A stretch of DNA of 47,773 nucleotides from Chara braunii (GCA_003427395.1 BFEA01000514.1:1-47773), one strand, 5' to 3'; positions 11,781 to 21,832 are shown, counted from the stretch's first letter. Notes: generated by a model not told the origin, from the sequence alone. Numbers and translations are program-made.

Positions 11781-12086
11781 GTACCTACCTACGTTTGAGT
11801 GTTTGCATGACCTACAGAGCCCACGCCTATGGGTTTTAACTGGGGTTGAAATTGGGAAAGGAAAGGAGACTTCATTCCTCTACTATTTTACTTCTTAAGA
11901 AGTTATTAGTCGGACGTTGGTCCTGGGCCTAGATTCGAGGTCCTTGTCCAGGACATCCTAGGTTCTAGACTCCGCGTGGAAGGGATCACCCCCCGCTCAA
12001 AGCCTATTTGCCCTGCCCACCGGGACACTCAGCCTAAGGGCCAAAGGTATCGCGGGGGCCAGACGGTTGTTCCTTCAGCCGTACAA
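11779..12086. other. Insert C, non-coding spacer
   Basis: Nothing recognisable. The region becomes GC-rich after about 11910, with gtccttgtccaggac near 11940 forming a small dyad. Confidence 0.4.
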
Positions 12087-12171
12087 TATCGTGAATGACT
12101 TCACCTTCACGATACTTCGAGTATGACACTTGAGTGTCATAAGCGGTACTCGGATCCACGAGGGACCGCTT
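12087..12171. repeat. Cluster of three adjacent perfect hairpins
   Basis: Hairpin 1 has 9 bp arms tatcgtgaa/ttcacgata (12087-12095, 12106-12114). Hairpin 2 has 8 bp arms atgacact/agtgtcat (12123-12130, 12133-12140). Hairpin 3 has 7 bp arms aagcggt/accgctt (12141-12147, 12165-12171) plus an inner ctcg/cgag pair. They follow one another with 0-8 bp between them. The function is unknown; structured RNA, a protein-binding site or a transposon end are all possible. Confidence 0.75.
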
Positions 12172-13429
12172 GATTATGGGAACTACATAGTACGCCATCA
12201 TTGCGATTGCTTGCATAATTATGCATTGCTAGTCGATATGAGAAGCCCCTGCGTCCGCGCGGTTTTTATACTAAGTCTCGTGCGCATCGCCTATCCGATT
12301 TCCATGTCGAAAGGTTATGGCATAGACGCAAAAGGGACTAGGAGTGTTGTTGTGTTGTTTGTTTTGTGTCGTTCTGTATGTGTGAGTGTCGTGGTGTAAC
12401 GCGTGGTAAGTGGGATGCATCCTAATCGACCGACGACTAGTCGTGCTTGGGACTTCAGCCCCCCCAATGTGTCGGTTCGTGTGCGGGTCCGATAGAGACG
12501 TAAGACCGCGTGTACCCCCTATGCTACACGGAACGAGAAACGCCCTCGGCCGGTCCACCTCTGCGATTGTAGATGATTAACTCTCGTACTGTGGACTAGT
12601 AGCTCGGCAGGGATACGCTCACCGAAGGGAGGTGACAACTCCCGTAAGGTGGAGGTAACCCGTGCCTCACGTTGGCCGTATCCTGTCATAGGGGCTCGCG
12701 AGAGGTATGGTTGGCACACTCGGCCGGAGCGGCTTGCGGAAACTCCACGTGTATCGCGACGAGGATCAGACCAAATCTTGCATGACGCGGCCGGGAGGGT
12801 TCCGCCCTGCGTGGCGCAAGACCGATGCGCTCGACAACGCAGTTCCCACCTAAAGCATGGCCCCTCTGCCCCTTGTCCATTTCTGCCTCGCTGGAACTGA
12901 TGTTGACCCACACACCAGCCCCTGCCCCAAAAAAGAGCAACCCCGTACTCCGCTCGTACCATCTTTGAGACATTTACCCCCCACCTTGTGATGCCTCTGC
13001 AAGATAGAGCTTCCCCCACCCTCTTCTTACCATTCAGCCATCCGGGAACGATCCGAGTCATCCGACTACAGTTATTGATGACACACTTACCAAAATGTCG
13101 ATCGCAATTTGGAAAAGTAGAGCCGCTTCAAAAATATGTAAGAACCCCGAAAACACCCTACATCTTTAAGACCAACCGACTTAAGAAAGCGCAGGGCGGC
13201 TGTAAGACTATTACAATTATTCCCCTGCCCTTTGCGCCAATCAATATTGGGCAGCTCCCGCCATGTGCATGTATCACCAATTTAAAAGAAACAAAAAACT
13301 AATTATCGGAGAGATTCCCGAAGTTTTCGGGTTCCAAGATTAGAATATCATGATATAACTTTACTTGGGACTTTTAGAAACTATAGTCGAAATTCAAGGA
13401 TACGTAATAAATCGATCCCTACGAATTGT
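12172..13429. other. Insert C right part, non-coding
   Basis: The first part (12172-12900) is GC-rich and leaves long chance frames open on both strands, for example 180 codons at 12519-13061 on the minus strand. None has a recognisable motif or protein-like composition. The remainder is mixed sequence up to the resumption of element A. Confidence 0.4.
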
Positions 13430-13961
13430 GTTGGCGATTCAGAATAGATAATATATGGGTTTCCCCAATCTGTACCCATAACTATGTCAAACGAGAAATT
13501 CTTTTCTGCTAGAAGAGTTAAGGAATGAAGGACATGTTATACCTTCCCTTCTTTCTCTAGGCGGAAGTAGGCCTGAACTCCTTCGAAGTACTCCTCGACT
13601 CGCATCCGACTGTTGTCTGCAAGGATGCTGACTACAGGCTCTCTTAATTGTTGGGCTTTCAAGTCGAGCTTTAACTTTTTCAGCGCCTTACGACTAATAT
13701 AGCTCCTAGTAGCCCCATTATCTATTAGGGTCGTTTTTTTAACTCTAAACAAATCTACGTTTGCGAGGATTAACTGTTATTTCTCATCCTTCTTCATCTT
13801 GGCCCAGGTTTGCCTTCTCTCCATCAACTCTTCACCTAAGCCTGTGAGGGAAGTGTCTAGAGAGACTCTGACACAAGTAGTCTTTGGACAACTTACTAGA
13901 CACTGGGCAGCAACCTCTGCCATGGAAATATGTGAAGTGGGAGACTCTACTTTGCGCGCGA
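13430..13961 (-). pseudogene. Element A aspartic protease region, cut by element B
   Basis: The minus-strand frame 13537-13752 carries TTLIDNGATRSYIS, the retropepsin active-site motif (usually hydrophobic-D-S-G-A-T), here with Asn in place of Ser. After a frameshift near 13530 the conserved FDIVMGTDW segment follows (13466-13492). Upstream, the frame ending near 13780 (MAEVAAQCLVSCPKTT...) covers the stretch between zinc knuckle and protease and stops at 13961, where the LTR of B begins. The protease matures Gag-Pol inside the particle. Confidence 0.8.
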
Positions 13962-14531
13962 TGTGATTGCAATAAATAAAATAAATTNAATAATGCAGGT
14001 CCCTTCCTGTTGTGTGCGTCCGNCTTCGAGCGAGACCCTTCAATTGCGGTTTTCGCCGGTCCCCGGTCTTAGAAATCATTTATTTTGATTCGGAACAGCA
14101 GAAGATCATGCCAATGATAATCACAAAATTATGGTGTGTCATGCATGCATCAATTTTCCAATTTACTAAATTTAGAGAACTGTGACAGAATCATCAAAGA
14201 AATGCAATCATCAGCAAAAACAATGTGAGAAGCAGGACTACCTAACTCGAACAAAGGCGAGGTTAAATGATGGAAGAATGAGAACTCGTAATAGTCTCAG
14301 AAAGTACACATGGAAGAGAGCATGACCAACACCAGTCAGGAGTTCTCACTCATCCCTCTAAATCTCACACTCAATCTCTCACTCTGCTGTGTGTTTCATG
14401 TGCTTTGAACCATGCCTCCGTACTCTCTGAGGTTGTGGCCTCTGAATGTAAAACCACCTGAAGCCTGCTAGCTTTGAGCACCTCCATCCAAGGTACATGA
14501 CCCGAAAGTCAATCATGGAGCAAAACTCTTC

Positions 14532-15035
14532 CTATAGTGTAGGTAGATGGGGTCTGGAGAAGACTCCTCGTCTGAGATGATCGAACTCTGAAGGCTCTGT
14601 CAGTGCTTGATAGTCAATCTGTGTTGGTGAGATGTACCTCTTTGCCGAGTCAACTAGGTCACCCCAGTGAGAGTCGTCTTTCAGGGTAAAGGGTACCAGA
14701 GGCTTGGGATAGTCAGAGAAGAGTTTTGGTCCTAAGCTGCGGATCAGCTTAGTACCGCTCTCATTGAGCTTTCTCTCTCTCTCTTCAAGGTACCTGGCTG
14801 CGGCAGTCCAGACCGAGTCAAAATGTTTATGAGACTCCTTGCCCTTCTTCAAATAGGGCCTTAGATCATGAATGGTACCACCAGCGAACTCGGTGTGGAC
14901 CACATAGAGGGAAAGGTCTCCCTGCCTGAAAACATCTGCACTGACATACCGGTATTGGAAAACATCTTTTGTAGCTATGCTGTTGAGACTGGTCAATACA
15001 GTCTCTTGGATTGGGAATGACTGGATTACACTCAT
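14532..15035 (-). CDS. LTR-encoded module ORF (167 aa), copy in 3' LTR
   Basis: Unrecognised protein, open from the Met of MSVIQSFPIQ to the stop. It begins with a segment around LNSIATKDVFQYRYV, followed by YVVHTEF, then the motif GGTIHDLRPYLKKGK, a helical Lys/Glu/Arg-rich stretch, and a C-terminal part with DYPKPLVP and HWGDLVDSA. The same order of motifs is found three times in the leader between primer site and gag (30709-32150), so this is one unit of a repeated module family. No membrane segment or signal peptide is seen. The 5' LTR copy is frameshifted, so this is the better preserved version. Function is unknown. Confidence 0.55.
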   Translation of the reverse strand: MSVIQSFPIQETVLTSLNSIATKDVFQYRYVSADVFRQGDLSLYVVHTEFAGGTIHDLRPYLKKGKESHKHFDSVWTAAARYLEERERKLNESGTKLIRSLGPKLFSDYPKPLVPFTLKDDSHWGDLVDSAKRYISPTQIDYQALTEPSEFDHLRRGVFSRPHLPTL

Positions 15036-15597
15036 GTGCTGATGTTGGTTGAAAAAACTGACTTCTCCGCTCTTTTACGTGAGCAACGTCTTAATATCAG
15101 ATGGCTAAAAAAGGCTAGCCGTTTGCTGATTAGTCCTGACAGGGAGTTTCAAGTAACTTTGACAATTAATTATTGGTTGAGTACCAATTGAGTGCCGATT
15201 GAACGCTGATTGATACCCCTTTTCAGGCCATGGTAATNCCTTGTGATTCTCACTTTGCCANTTCGTCTTTTCTGTAATATGCAGTCTACTCATGAAGTAT
15301 CTCCCTCCTTCACTCTCACTGTTGGCTGCTGACGATCTCTCGTGCTTGGTTTACTGTTTCGACAAAAGAGAAAGTGTTGTGTAATTTGAATGTTGATTGA
15401 GTGCTAGTTGAGCACTGTCCGAATGCTGATTATGGATTGATTAAATGCTAGTCAAAGGCTGATGATCTGGGCCTGGTCACTTGACACCCGTGACANTGAT
15501 CAAANCGTAGTTTATTGATGGGTGTTTGATAATATGAAACTTCTGTAGGATTACAGATTGCTGGGAGTCGTTCGCTGTTTGGAAAACAAGTGTAACT

Positions 15598-15873
15598 TCA
15601 AGAGGTAAAGTCAGGTGGCTTTAGTGCCCACTTGAGCCTCTCTTTGGCCCCCTCCACAGTTTCCAGCAAAGATCTAGTGCTATGCAACTTGCCCTTATGA
15701 TCATAGAAATAAAGTACATACTCAATAAATTTCCTCTCGCCAGCCGTCTGAACTGCATGCTCTCTTTGGGTTTGCTGGTGCAACTTCATATCCAAGCACG
15801 CCCCTTCTTCCCATCCTTCACTCTTGTCTCTGTTCGATTCACCTTTCACCACCATGACCTCGCCACCTTTCAT
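15598..15873 (-). CDS. LTR-encoded ORF (91 aa), copy in 3' LTR
   Basis: Open frame preserved in both LTRs (second copy 34186-34461) with few differences. The C-terminal half reads FIEYVLYFYDHKGKLHSTRS, then a helical stretch and WALKPPDFTS. It resembles the YVVxxEFxGGTIHDLRPYL part of the 167-aa ORF that follows downstream on the same strand, and may be another, shorter copy of that module. The N-terminal half is charged, with no recognisable domain. It lies in the part of the LTR with the highest identity between copies. Function is unknown, and it could be a chance frame. Confidence 0.4.
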   Translation of the reverse strand: MKGGEVMVVKGESNRDKSEGWEEGACLDMKLHQQTQREHAVQTAGERKFIEYVLYFYDHKGKLHSTRSLLETVEGAKERLKWALKPPDFTS

Positions 15874-16281
15874 ACTTCCTTACAATGAGATTTCAGAGAT
15901 GAAAAGAAAATACATTGCACTTGACCTTAATGAGTTTTGTAATCAGGTAAGGTAAACGGTTCCCAGACTCAAGTCATTTATACTTAGTTCACTCCGACTG
16001 CTGAGGATCTCTGACGGGTGCCATCACCACTTGCACCTGGCTATTATCACCCCGTCACAGCTTCGCTAGGCGTTATTTTGGGGTCGACATAGACCTCCAG
16101 CTCGAGGTGGCCCTACCTCGTGGAATTCAGAGGGAAATATTAATGGTGTTGGGGATCGTCCAACTCCTGCTCCAAATAACAAAAGGGGGTAAGTTACGGT
16201 GGCTAGCCGTGATCAGAGTCTGCAATTACCATCTGCGCTGAATCATGGGCTATCTAACCGTAACACCGACCACTGGCAGGT

Positions 16282-16560
16282 CTACATGTGACGAGATATT
16301 TCCCTTACGAATATAGTCCAAACGAAACGCCAAACATTCTTCCGACACAACAAACAGACCTTGTTAGGGAAGCCAATCAGACATTGCTTATAGCAAGGCC
16401 TCTCAAGCAAAGTACACAATATCCAGGCAAGAAAATAAATCTCGTACGAGTAGTACTCGATGATCCTATAATAGAAAATTTCATCAGAAAGGGGTACACT
16501 AGTGTTAGATGTAATTAACCTCACTCGACTATGAGCGGCAACACACGCCGCCCTTCTCAC
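16282..16560 (-). CDS. LTR small Cys-containing ORF, copy in 3' LTR
   Basis: A 92-codon minus-strand frame whose last 46 residues are conserved at 34834-35052. They contain CYKQCLIGF and KVCLLCRKN, a CxxxC plus CxxC arrangement resembling a small zinc ribbon. Upstream parts differ between copies through frameshifts. Without other support, a chance frame is as likely as a gene. Confidence 0.25.
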   Translation of the reverse strand: MRRAACVAAHSRVRLITSNTSVPLSDEIFYYRIIEYYSYEIYFLAWILCTLLERPCYKQCLIGFPNKVCLLCRKNVWRFVWTIFVREISRHM

Positions 16561-17991
16561 CAGTACAAGAATAATGATATCCGGTTAGTCTTTTAGAAAT
16601 CTTGTCCTGCTTTAGCATTGAGTTTTGATATTATCAACAGTGTTAACCTAGGGTGTACGTGGTCTGTCAGACTGTACTCACACTCTGGAACATTCCGCTC
16701 ACCAGGTCTCCTAGCATAATCACTAGCAGAACTGGAACAACTCAAACGAATAATGCACAGGGGGTCACACTGATGACCATAACACAGACCTGTGGCGAGT
16801 AGTCACACACAGATCTTGTCAGTCCCCCGAGTTAAACGACAAGCCGTAAACACTGGCCATAAATGTACCCTTCTTAATAGGTAGCAGAAAAAAGATCGAT
16901 AAACGACCAGTAACTGATTGATCCTGAGAGTGACTTCTGGTAATTAGTCCTCTTTAAAATCAAGCATAATAGACATGGAATCCTATATCACAGTCAGTAT
17001 GGCCACCAGTACAGTACGGTGTCTCAAAGAAACTTACATAGCACTAACACAATTCATGCCGCTGAGTCGAAACCTCGATCAGTCCCCATCAAAGAGGTAT
17101 TTGACAAAAAAATATGCCACTGTTCTCAATAATCTTAGCTTGCTCATCAGAATAGGGAATTGGGAAAACCGGCTCATTTATCATACAATCCACAGTTTTC
17201 ACTCGAGTTCATGTCTATTATCTTTTCACTATTACCAACCTTCACACTCCCACTCGTTACCAGAAGATCAACTGGCGTGAGTTTAGTTAGCGTTCCCCAA
17301 CCAGGAAGTGCTGAGAGGTTCGTCAGGATTGATTCAGCAGGTTTAGATCACGAGGCGAGTGCATGAATAGTACTCCATCACACGGAAAAACACAAGGGAC
17401 AAGGGCGAAAGTTGAGCCCTCTGCTCCCGTTGGTTCAACCCTGTATGCCAACCAATGGTTGATCTAACCCTCCCTCCGAAAGGGGTCATATTCTATTCAT
17501 CATATTGAATCAAATGTCTGAAAAAAAGGGCGGGACGACGGGGACTCACCTTACAAGCATTGTTGCATAAGGTTCAAGTCCCAATGACGAATACCGCTAA
17601 GTTTGAACCCAACATTTCGTTCCAAGACTGCATGGCTGCTTGCTCGCGACGATCTGTCAATAAACTTGAGCCAGTGTTCGCATTATTCTAATCATGTGAT
17701 TCTGGCGGCACGACCAAACAGACACGTTATCGGAAGAGATAGCATAAAAGTGACTGATCAAAGCTCAACACCCAATACCGATTCAAATGTGATCTTACTC
17801 CCTCCCTTTCTGTGAGAATGAAAAGATATACAACACCCTTGTTTCAATAGAAGCCAATAACTCAGCACGATCGACACCATTTCTATCTATATGCAGCGCC
17901 TACGGGATGGAAATCTGGTTTTCTCTCCTAAGTACGTGCTGATGGTAACCATCTGGTTCGCTCTCTCCCGTCTTATCACGCATGAGTCGAG

Positions 17992-18192
17992 TTAGAGCGC
18001 ACCGACAGAACTGACTGAGTCCATGTGTCGGATGACGTCATCCCATGCGAACGCGCTTAACCACACGTCACGAGAGGCAAACCTCTTATCAGAAGCAATT
18101 ATTTCTTGGTAGGAGAGATGTGATTTACTTGGCATTTCCGTAGGAGCCCTTGAACCTCTCACCTTCAATAGCCAGCGTTTACGGTCATACAT
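17992..18192 (-). CDS. LTR small ORF (66 aa), copy in 3' LTR
   Basis: The frame MYDRKRWLLKVRGSRAP through FASRDVWLSAFAWDDVI is open here. It is matched in the 5' LTR at about 36545-36745, where the start Met is kept but an early stop follows WDDVI. Differences between the copies are mostly amino-acid changing, as expected for neutral decay after insertion. The Trp-rich end loosely recalls the end of the repeated module. Function is unknown. Confidence 0.3.
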   Translation of the reverse strand: MYDRKRWLLKVRGSRAPTEMPSKSHLSYQEIIASDKRFASRDVWLSAFAWDDVIRHMDSVSSVGAL

Positions 18193-18990
18193 TTGATCTC
18201 AATAGCGAAGCTTGATGATCTTAACGATTTGGAAAGACCCCGCCGTCTGACTCCTCCCTCTCAAATCATGTACGAGGCTTGATCCCTATCGATGCCCCAT
18301 CCTGGCAATTCTCGGGAGATAACGCAGGGCCACGTAAGAAACTAGCGCGTGAAGTAGTACTCTCGTTGCCTAAGTGACCAGCGAGTATCAGTGATAGGTG
18401 TTGTTGCTACAGTCATGCAAGTAGAAAATGCCCGACCGAGGAAACATTAACAGGAGGCGTGCAGACTTCATCCGCAACGTCAGCAAGAAGCCAAACAACT
18501 CTCTTACTACCCCAGTGCAGGTCGGGCGCAAGCTTTCCCCTTCTCTGGGCGTGATCGTTAAAAGCTGATCTTAGCAACAAATGCAGTCTCCCTCACTATC
18601 CCTCGGAGTGCTTCAACTCACTTGATTATGGCAAAAAACAACCACATTGCCTCGATGTGTACGCATTACATCTCGCTAGTTCGGGATGATTGTACAAACG
18701 TCTGATCTCGTTCCTGACAGGTTCGCCCCCTCACAATGTGCCAATACGTTGACGTCAACGCACCCCTCATTGACTGACACTAAATTCCTCCACACAATAC
18801 ATCTCACGTTCTCTCCCTGATGGTCAACCCTTTTCTCTCTTGTTCTAGCCCCGACTCTAAAATGAGAGCCACACTCTTACGGTCCATAGTACGCGCGCTA
18901 ATCCTTGCACGCTCCCCCATTTTCTCACAGACTCACACGAGTGCTGCGTAGCTGACCTCCCACACGTAACCACCTCTCGCGCGTCGTCCT

Positions 18991-19518
18991 CTACCGGTCT
19001 CGTGTTCTTGATGGCCCAGTCTCCGCTGACCTAGTTCTCTCTCTCACTACCGACTCCGAACTGGCCTCCAGACCGTCTTCCACCGTCCCACCCAGCAGAT
19101 GATTCCTGCGGATCTGGTCCAGCCCGTGCAAGGACTGGGTTTCCGCTTCCAAGTCGTTGGCGCCACTCTCGGCCTCGGAATCGCGGTCCAGATGTTGTTG
19201 CGCTCGCTCAGCCATGTCCGTTGAAGTTTCAACCTCGTGGTAAGTAATGGTCACGCGAACCTCAGCCGTGACCCCATCCCTCTGCATCCTTCTCTTCGCC
19301 CGGTTCTTAGATTCCATGACGGCCAACTGCAGTCTCTGGTCCCCCTTCATTTCCTCCTCTCTCGCTCCCTCTACGATAACTTTTAGCCTCACCTTATCTC
19401 CCCCGCTGTAACTCAGGGTCGTAGTGATCCTGGGACCTTCGCCAGACATAGGAGACCAGCGAGTAGTGTACTTCCAGCAATCCGGGCGGTAGCCATGCAA
19501 GCCATTGCTGCGTGCCAT
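18991..19518 (-). CDS. First LTR ORF downstream of TATA box (175 aa), copy in 3' LTR
   Basis: Unrecognised, highly charged protein. It contains SPMSGEGPRI, a segment LSYSGGDKVRLKVIVEGARE, an Arg/Lys-rich middle (SKNRAKRRMQRDG), TAEVRVTITYHEVET, and a Ser/Glu/Arg-rich tail ending RTRDR. It matches 37540-38133 throughout. An extra base near 19530 removes the 22 upstream residues present in the other copy. The start lies about 160 bp downstream of the TATA box at 19678-19687, so it would be the first frame on the LTR transcript. No known domain; alternating hydrophobic runs suggest beta strands. Confidence 0.5.
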   Translation of the reverse strand: MARSNGLHGYRPDCWKYTTRWSPMSGEGPRITTTLSYSGGDKVRLKVIVEGAREEEMKGDQRLQLAVMESKNRAKRRMQRDGVTAEVRVTITYHEVETSTDMAERAQQHLDRDSEAESGANDLEAETQSLHGLDQIRRNHLLGGTVEDGLEASSESVVRERTRSAETGPSRTRDR

Positions 19519-19677
19519 AGCCAGGCTATCAGGCAGACGCGGCGCAGTACCAGGTTGCTATCCCAGCACAACGTGCCACTTAGCGCAGACTAAACACTAC
19601 CCGACTGGTAGTGTGCTGCGCCCCTTTTCTTAGAGAAACAAGAGCACGCCGCGCACTCACATGCCTCTCCTCTCTTC

Positions 19678-19687
19678 CTTTATAAAA
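19678..19687 (-). promoter_or_regulatory. TATA box of element B, 3' LTR copy
   Basis: The minus-strand sequence TTTATAAAGG is followed downstream by the 175-aa ORF. The equivalent site in the other LTR (38231-38240) is CTATAAAGG, so a functional TATA match is kept in both despite a substitution. Confidence 0.6.
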
Positions 19688-20218
19688 TCGTTGGTTGCCA
19701 AGATCCCCACGCTCTAAATGAAGGACCCAAATTGATTCTTTTTAAACCTTTTAAAATGAAAGAAACTTTAAAATTTTGTAGATGATGAAATAAATTAAAA
19801 TAAAGTGATTTCGGAAACGCTCGTCTATAACCCAACGGTCGGGCGAGGTCTAAACCTCACGCCACCATCAGTCCCAGATCTCAGTGACAGGACTGCGGAT
19901 TCGACACTGTGGTCCTATAACGAGATTTCAACGGCCTCTCTTGTCTCTTCAAAATGAACCGCCGGCCTATCTTTATTGGGTACCCGTGTCCGATGGCAAG
20001 GAGGGGGCTTATGACCCTCCATGGGGAGTGATAGGCCTCCTACTGATGCGGCCGCGGGTCGCCCCTTTTTTGGGGTCTCATTACGCGACGCACAACTAGA
20101 CAGCTCATCCACAGACGGTATACGAGGGGTCGGTCAGCTTAGGCCGTAGACCACAGTCTGAGCTTAGAATTCGACCCGTTGGTTTTCCCACAAAATGACA
20201 GGTCAAACGAAAATTAAA

Positions 20219-20253
20219 TAATAGTAGTAATAATAATAATAATAATAATAATC
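20219..20253. repeat. (TAA)n microsatellite in element B LTR
   Basis: Mostly perfect taa units occur here; the same site in the 5' LTR (38773-38815) is longer and interrupted, as is usual for a slippage tract. Confidence 0.85.
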
Positions 20254-20755
20254 GTAGCAGCAAAATCAGAAAAGGTAAGGAAATCGTATCATCACAGTGG
20301 CCTGAAGCCACCGGATTTTTCACAAACTAAAACGAAAGTTCAAATTTGACGTTTTCTTTTTCTTTTTCCCTTCTCTCTTTTTGACAACGACTTCTGCCCT
20401 GTGCACCTTACCCATAACCTGGTGAAGGGGTACTTGGTGCGCAGTAGAAAAACCCACGTCGGACCCTCTACCTCCGCATCCCAGGACGAGCCCGGCGGCT
20501 ACCACGGCTACAGGCCGGTAGTGCTCTGCTGTATAGCAGGGGGCCGAGCCTGAGTGGACCAAAGGAAAGTCATGTGGCGCACCCTTTTGCCAAGGCGAAA
20601 GCCACTTGGGTCGACTCACATCAAAGTACAGCTCCGGTACCATGCCTGCAGGTGTTTCAGAACACGTCCAATGGACTATGGACATCAAGACAAGGGGCTG
20701 CACCGAGCAGAAATCTGGCACACAAAGGAGGGTCGGGACATCGCGTCCTCCGACA

Positions 20756-20774
20756 TAATACCAAACCCCCACCC
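20756..20774 (-). promoter_or_regulatory. Element B polypurine tract region
   Basis: Directly before the 3' LTR the minus strand reads GGGTGGGGGTTTGGTATTA. The G-rich part is the only plausible plus-strand primer near the LTR, although it is interrupted by T residues and not flush with the LTR. Just upstream, CCCAGC/GCTGGG forms a small hairpin. Confidence 0.45.
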
Positions 20775-20811
20775 AGCGTCCCCGCTGGGTCAAATCACTT
20801 TGATTGACAAG

Positions 20812-20818
20812 TATAAAG
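20812..20818 (+). promoter_or_regulatory. Plus-strand TATA box, antisense to element B
   Basis: TATAAAG lies on the plus strand 57 bp from the LTR edge. A C-rich stretch and tcattcattt follow at 25-35 bp, which would suit a transcription start. About 230 bp downstream lies the Kozak-context ATG of the antisense frame at 21046. Confidence 0.4.
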
Positions 20819-21045
20819 CAACGCCCGCCCTATGACTTCATTCATTTTCTGTGTGTCGCAGTGGACTCTCGTAGTAATTTTGCGCTCGCTGTTGACCTCT
20901 CCATCGTAGCGTTCCTTCCTTTTCTTTCTCTTCTACACCACCTCGCTACCCGCTTTGCGCAACCACTTCCCGTTTACACTCTCCACTTTCCCGTACAGCT
21001 TACTCTCTCGATTTCCATAGCCACGCATTCTCTCATTCATGCGCC

Positions 21046-21485
21046 ATGGCTGAGGCACGTCAAGGACAGGGAAGAGGAAGGGGAGGAAGAGGGGGGAGGC
21101 GTGAGAGGAGCTGCCAACTCGCGCGCGGCGTGAATACAGTTCGGAGGATGAGGAAGATGAGCCATGAGGTCATGGTGCTCACTCGAGACCCTATTCTCAC
21201 CACTCGTTTGCTGCGTGGTATGAGAGGACTCCATCCCCGGACAGGATGAAGTATTCTCAGAAGAAATTCGAAGCGCGCTACGACGCGTCCAACACTTCCT
21301 CTCCTCCTTACACTCCCAGAGCCCTCATCACTCCTACGGCGAATAGGGCCCTAGTGACTATCCCTCTCCGTTCTTTGCACTGCTCTCTCTACCCCTCATC
21401 CCAACAACTACATTTTTTTCAGCATCTTCTTTCTTCTTTCTCTACTTCAGCTCGAGCTCATGACAATGTTTTATATCTTGTATAA
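21046..21485 (+). pseudogene. Antisense ORF candidate (RG-rich then acidic), between integrase and 3' LTR
   Basis: gccATGGct is a strong plant-like start context. The frame begins MAEARQGQGRGRGGRGGRR, an RGG-type RNA/protein-binding composition. After a +/-1 shift near 21120 the sense continues as YSSEDEEDEP, one stop, then FAAWYERTPSPDRMKYSQKK and a Ser/Thr/Pro-rich stretch open to 21485. Composition is protein-like in the order basic RG, acidic, SP-rich. It is opposite to gag-pol, with its own TATA upstream. Antisense genes in this interval are known from some giant plant Tat-group elements (gene23 of maize Grande). Homology to those is not claimed. It could also be a captured host exon or a chance frame. 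Confidence 0.4.
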
Positions 21486-21832
21486 GCGTGACTTTTTCTC
21501 AACCTTCAGAGTCAACTCTCTTTCCAATCTTTCAGTTCACGCCTCACTTCATAGTGTCCCTGGCTTGAGAGTTTGAAGACCTTGAGGCCGAGGATGCAGG
21601 TTCCTCGTGAATCAGGCCGCTTGTCGGCCACCAGATAAATTTAAGAAGGATTATGTTTCCACTTTCTCGTTTGTTGTTGGTTCTGACCTCTTTGTTATTC
21701 TGAAATCTGTTCTCAATCTGAATTTTATGTCAGAGAAACGTTACCTTAACCTTCACCTTGGCTGTAAAATCGAAAACATTGTCAGTCTGATACCAATGCT
21801 TGGGACACTTGTCCAGTCTGCCATGCTGGGAG

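Larger units (their letters stand above)
5317..13430. mobile_element. Insert C: 8 kb non-coding insertion in element A pol
   Basis: Element A sequence ends at about 5316 (linker before RT) and resumes near 13430-13465 (end of protease), so the DNA between was inserted. The left edge is a T/A-rich run (5317-5353) with an N at 5324. I find no RT, integrase, transposase or gag motif in any frame and no clear terminal repeats. Contents include a 115 bp hairpin (6424-6538), a seven-fold ataagattg-type repeat (9450-10165), a five-fold repeat of about 120 bp (10455-11010), an (AT)34 tract and a triple hairpin (12087-12171). It may be a large non-autonomous retrotransposon derivative or a composite of several insertions. 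The right boundary is good to about 50 bp. Confidence 0.5.
13962..20755 (-). repeat. Element B 3' LTR (72 bp truncated at its 3' end)
   Basis: It aligns along its entire 6.8 kb with 32534-39318, roughly 95 percent by eye, with stretches of several hundred bases nearly identical (around 15373-15660). On the minus strand it starts TGTCGGAGG at 20755. Its other end stops inside the repeat at 13962 (gatgtgattgcaataaa). A TATA box (minus strand TTTATAAAGG, about 19678-19687) and an AATAAA signal (14079-14084) mark the likely transcript start and end. This gives a U3 of about 1.1 kb and an unusually long R region. Coding frames inside are listed separately. Confidence 0.88.

Noticed and set aside
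12519-13061. A 180-codon minus-strand open frame in insert C
   Set aside because: The region is GC-rich, which leaves several frames open on both strands; residue composition is Arg/Gly/Cys-heavy and no motif is visible.
17570-17583. ggttcaagtccc in the element B LTR, like a tRNA T-arm
   Set aside because: The flanking bases do not form a T stem or acceptor stem, so a tRNA gene is not supported.
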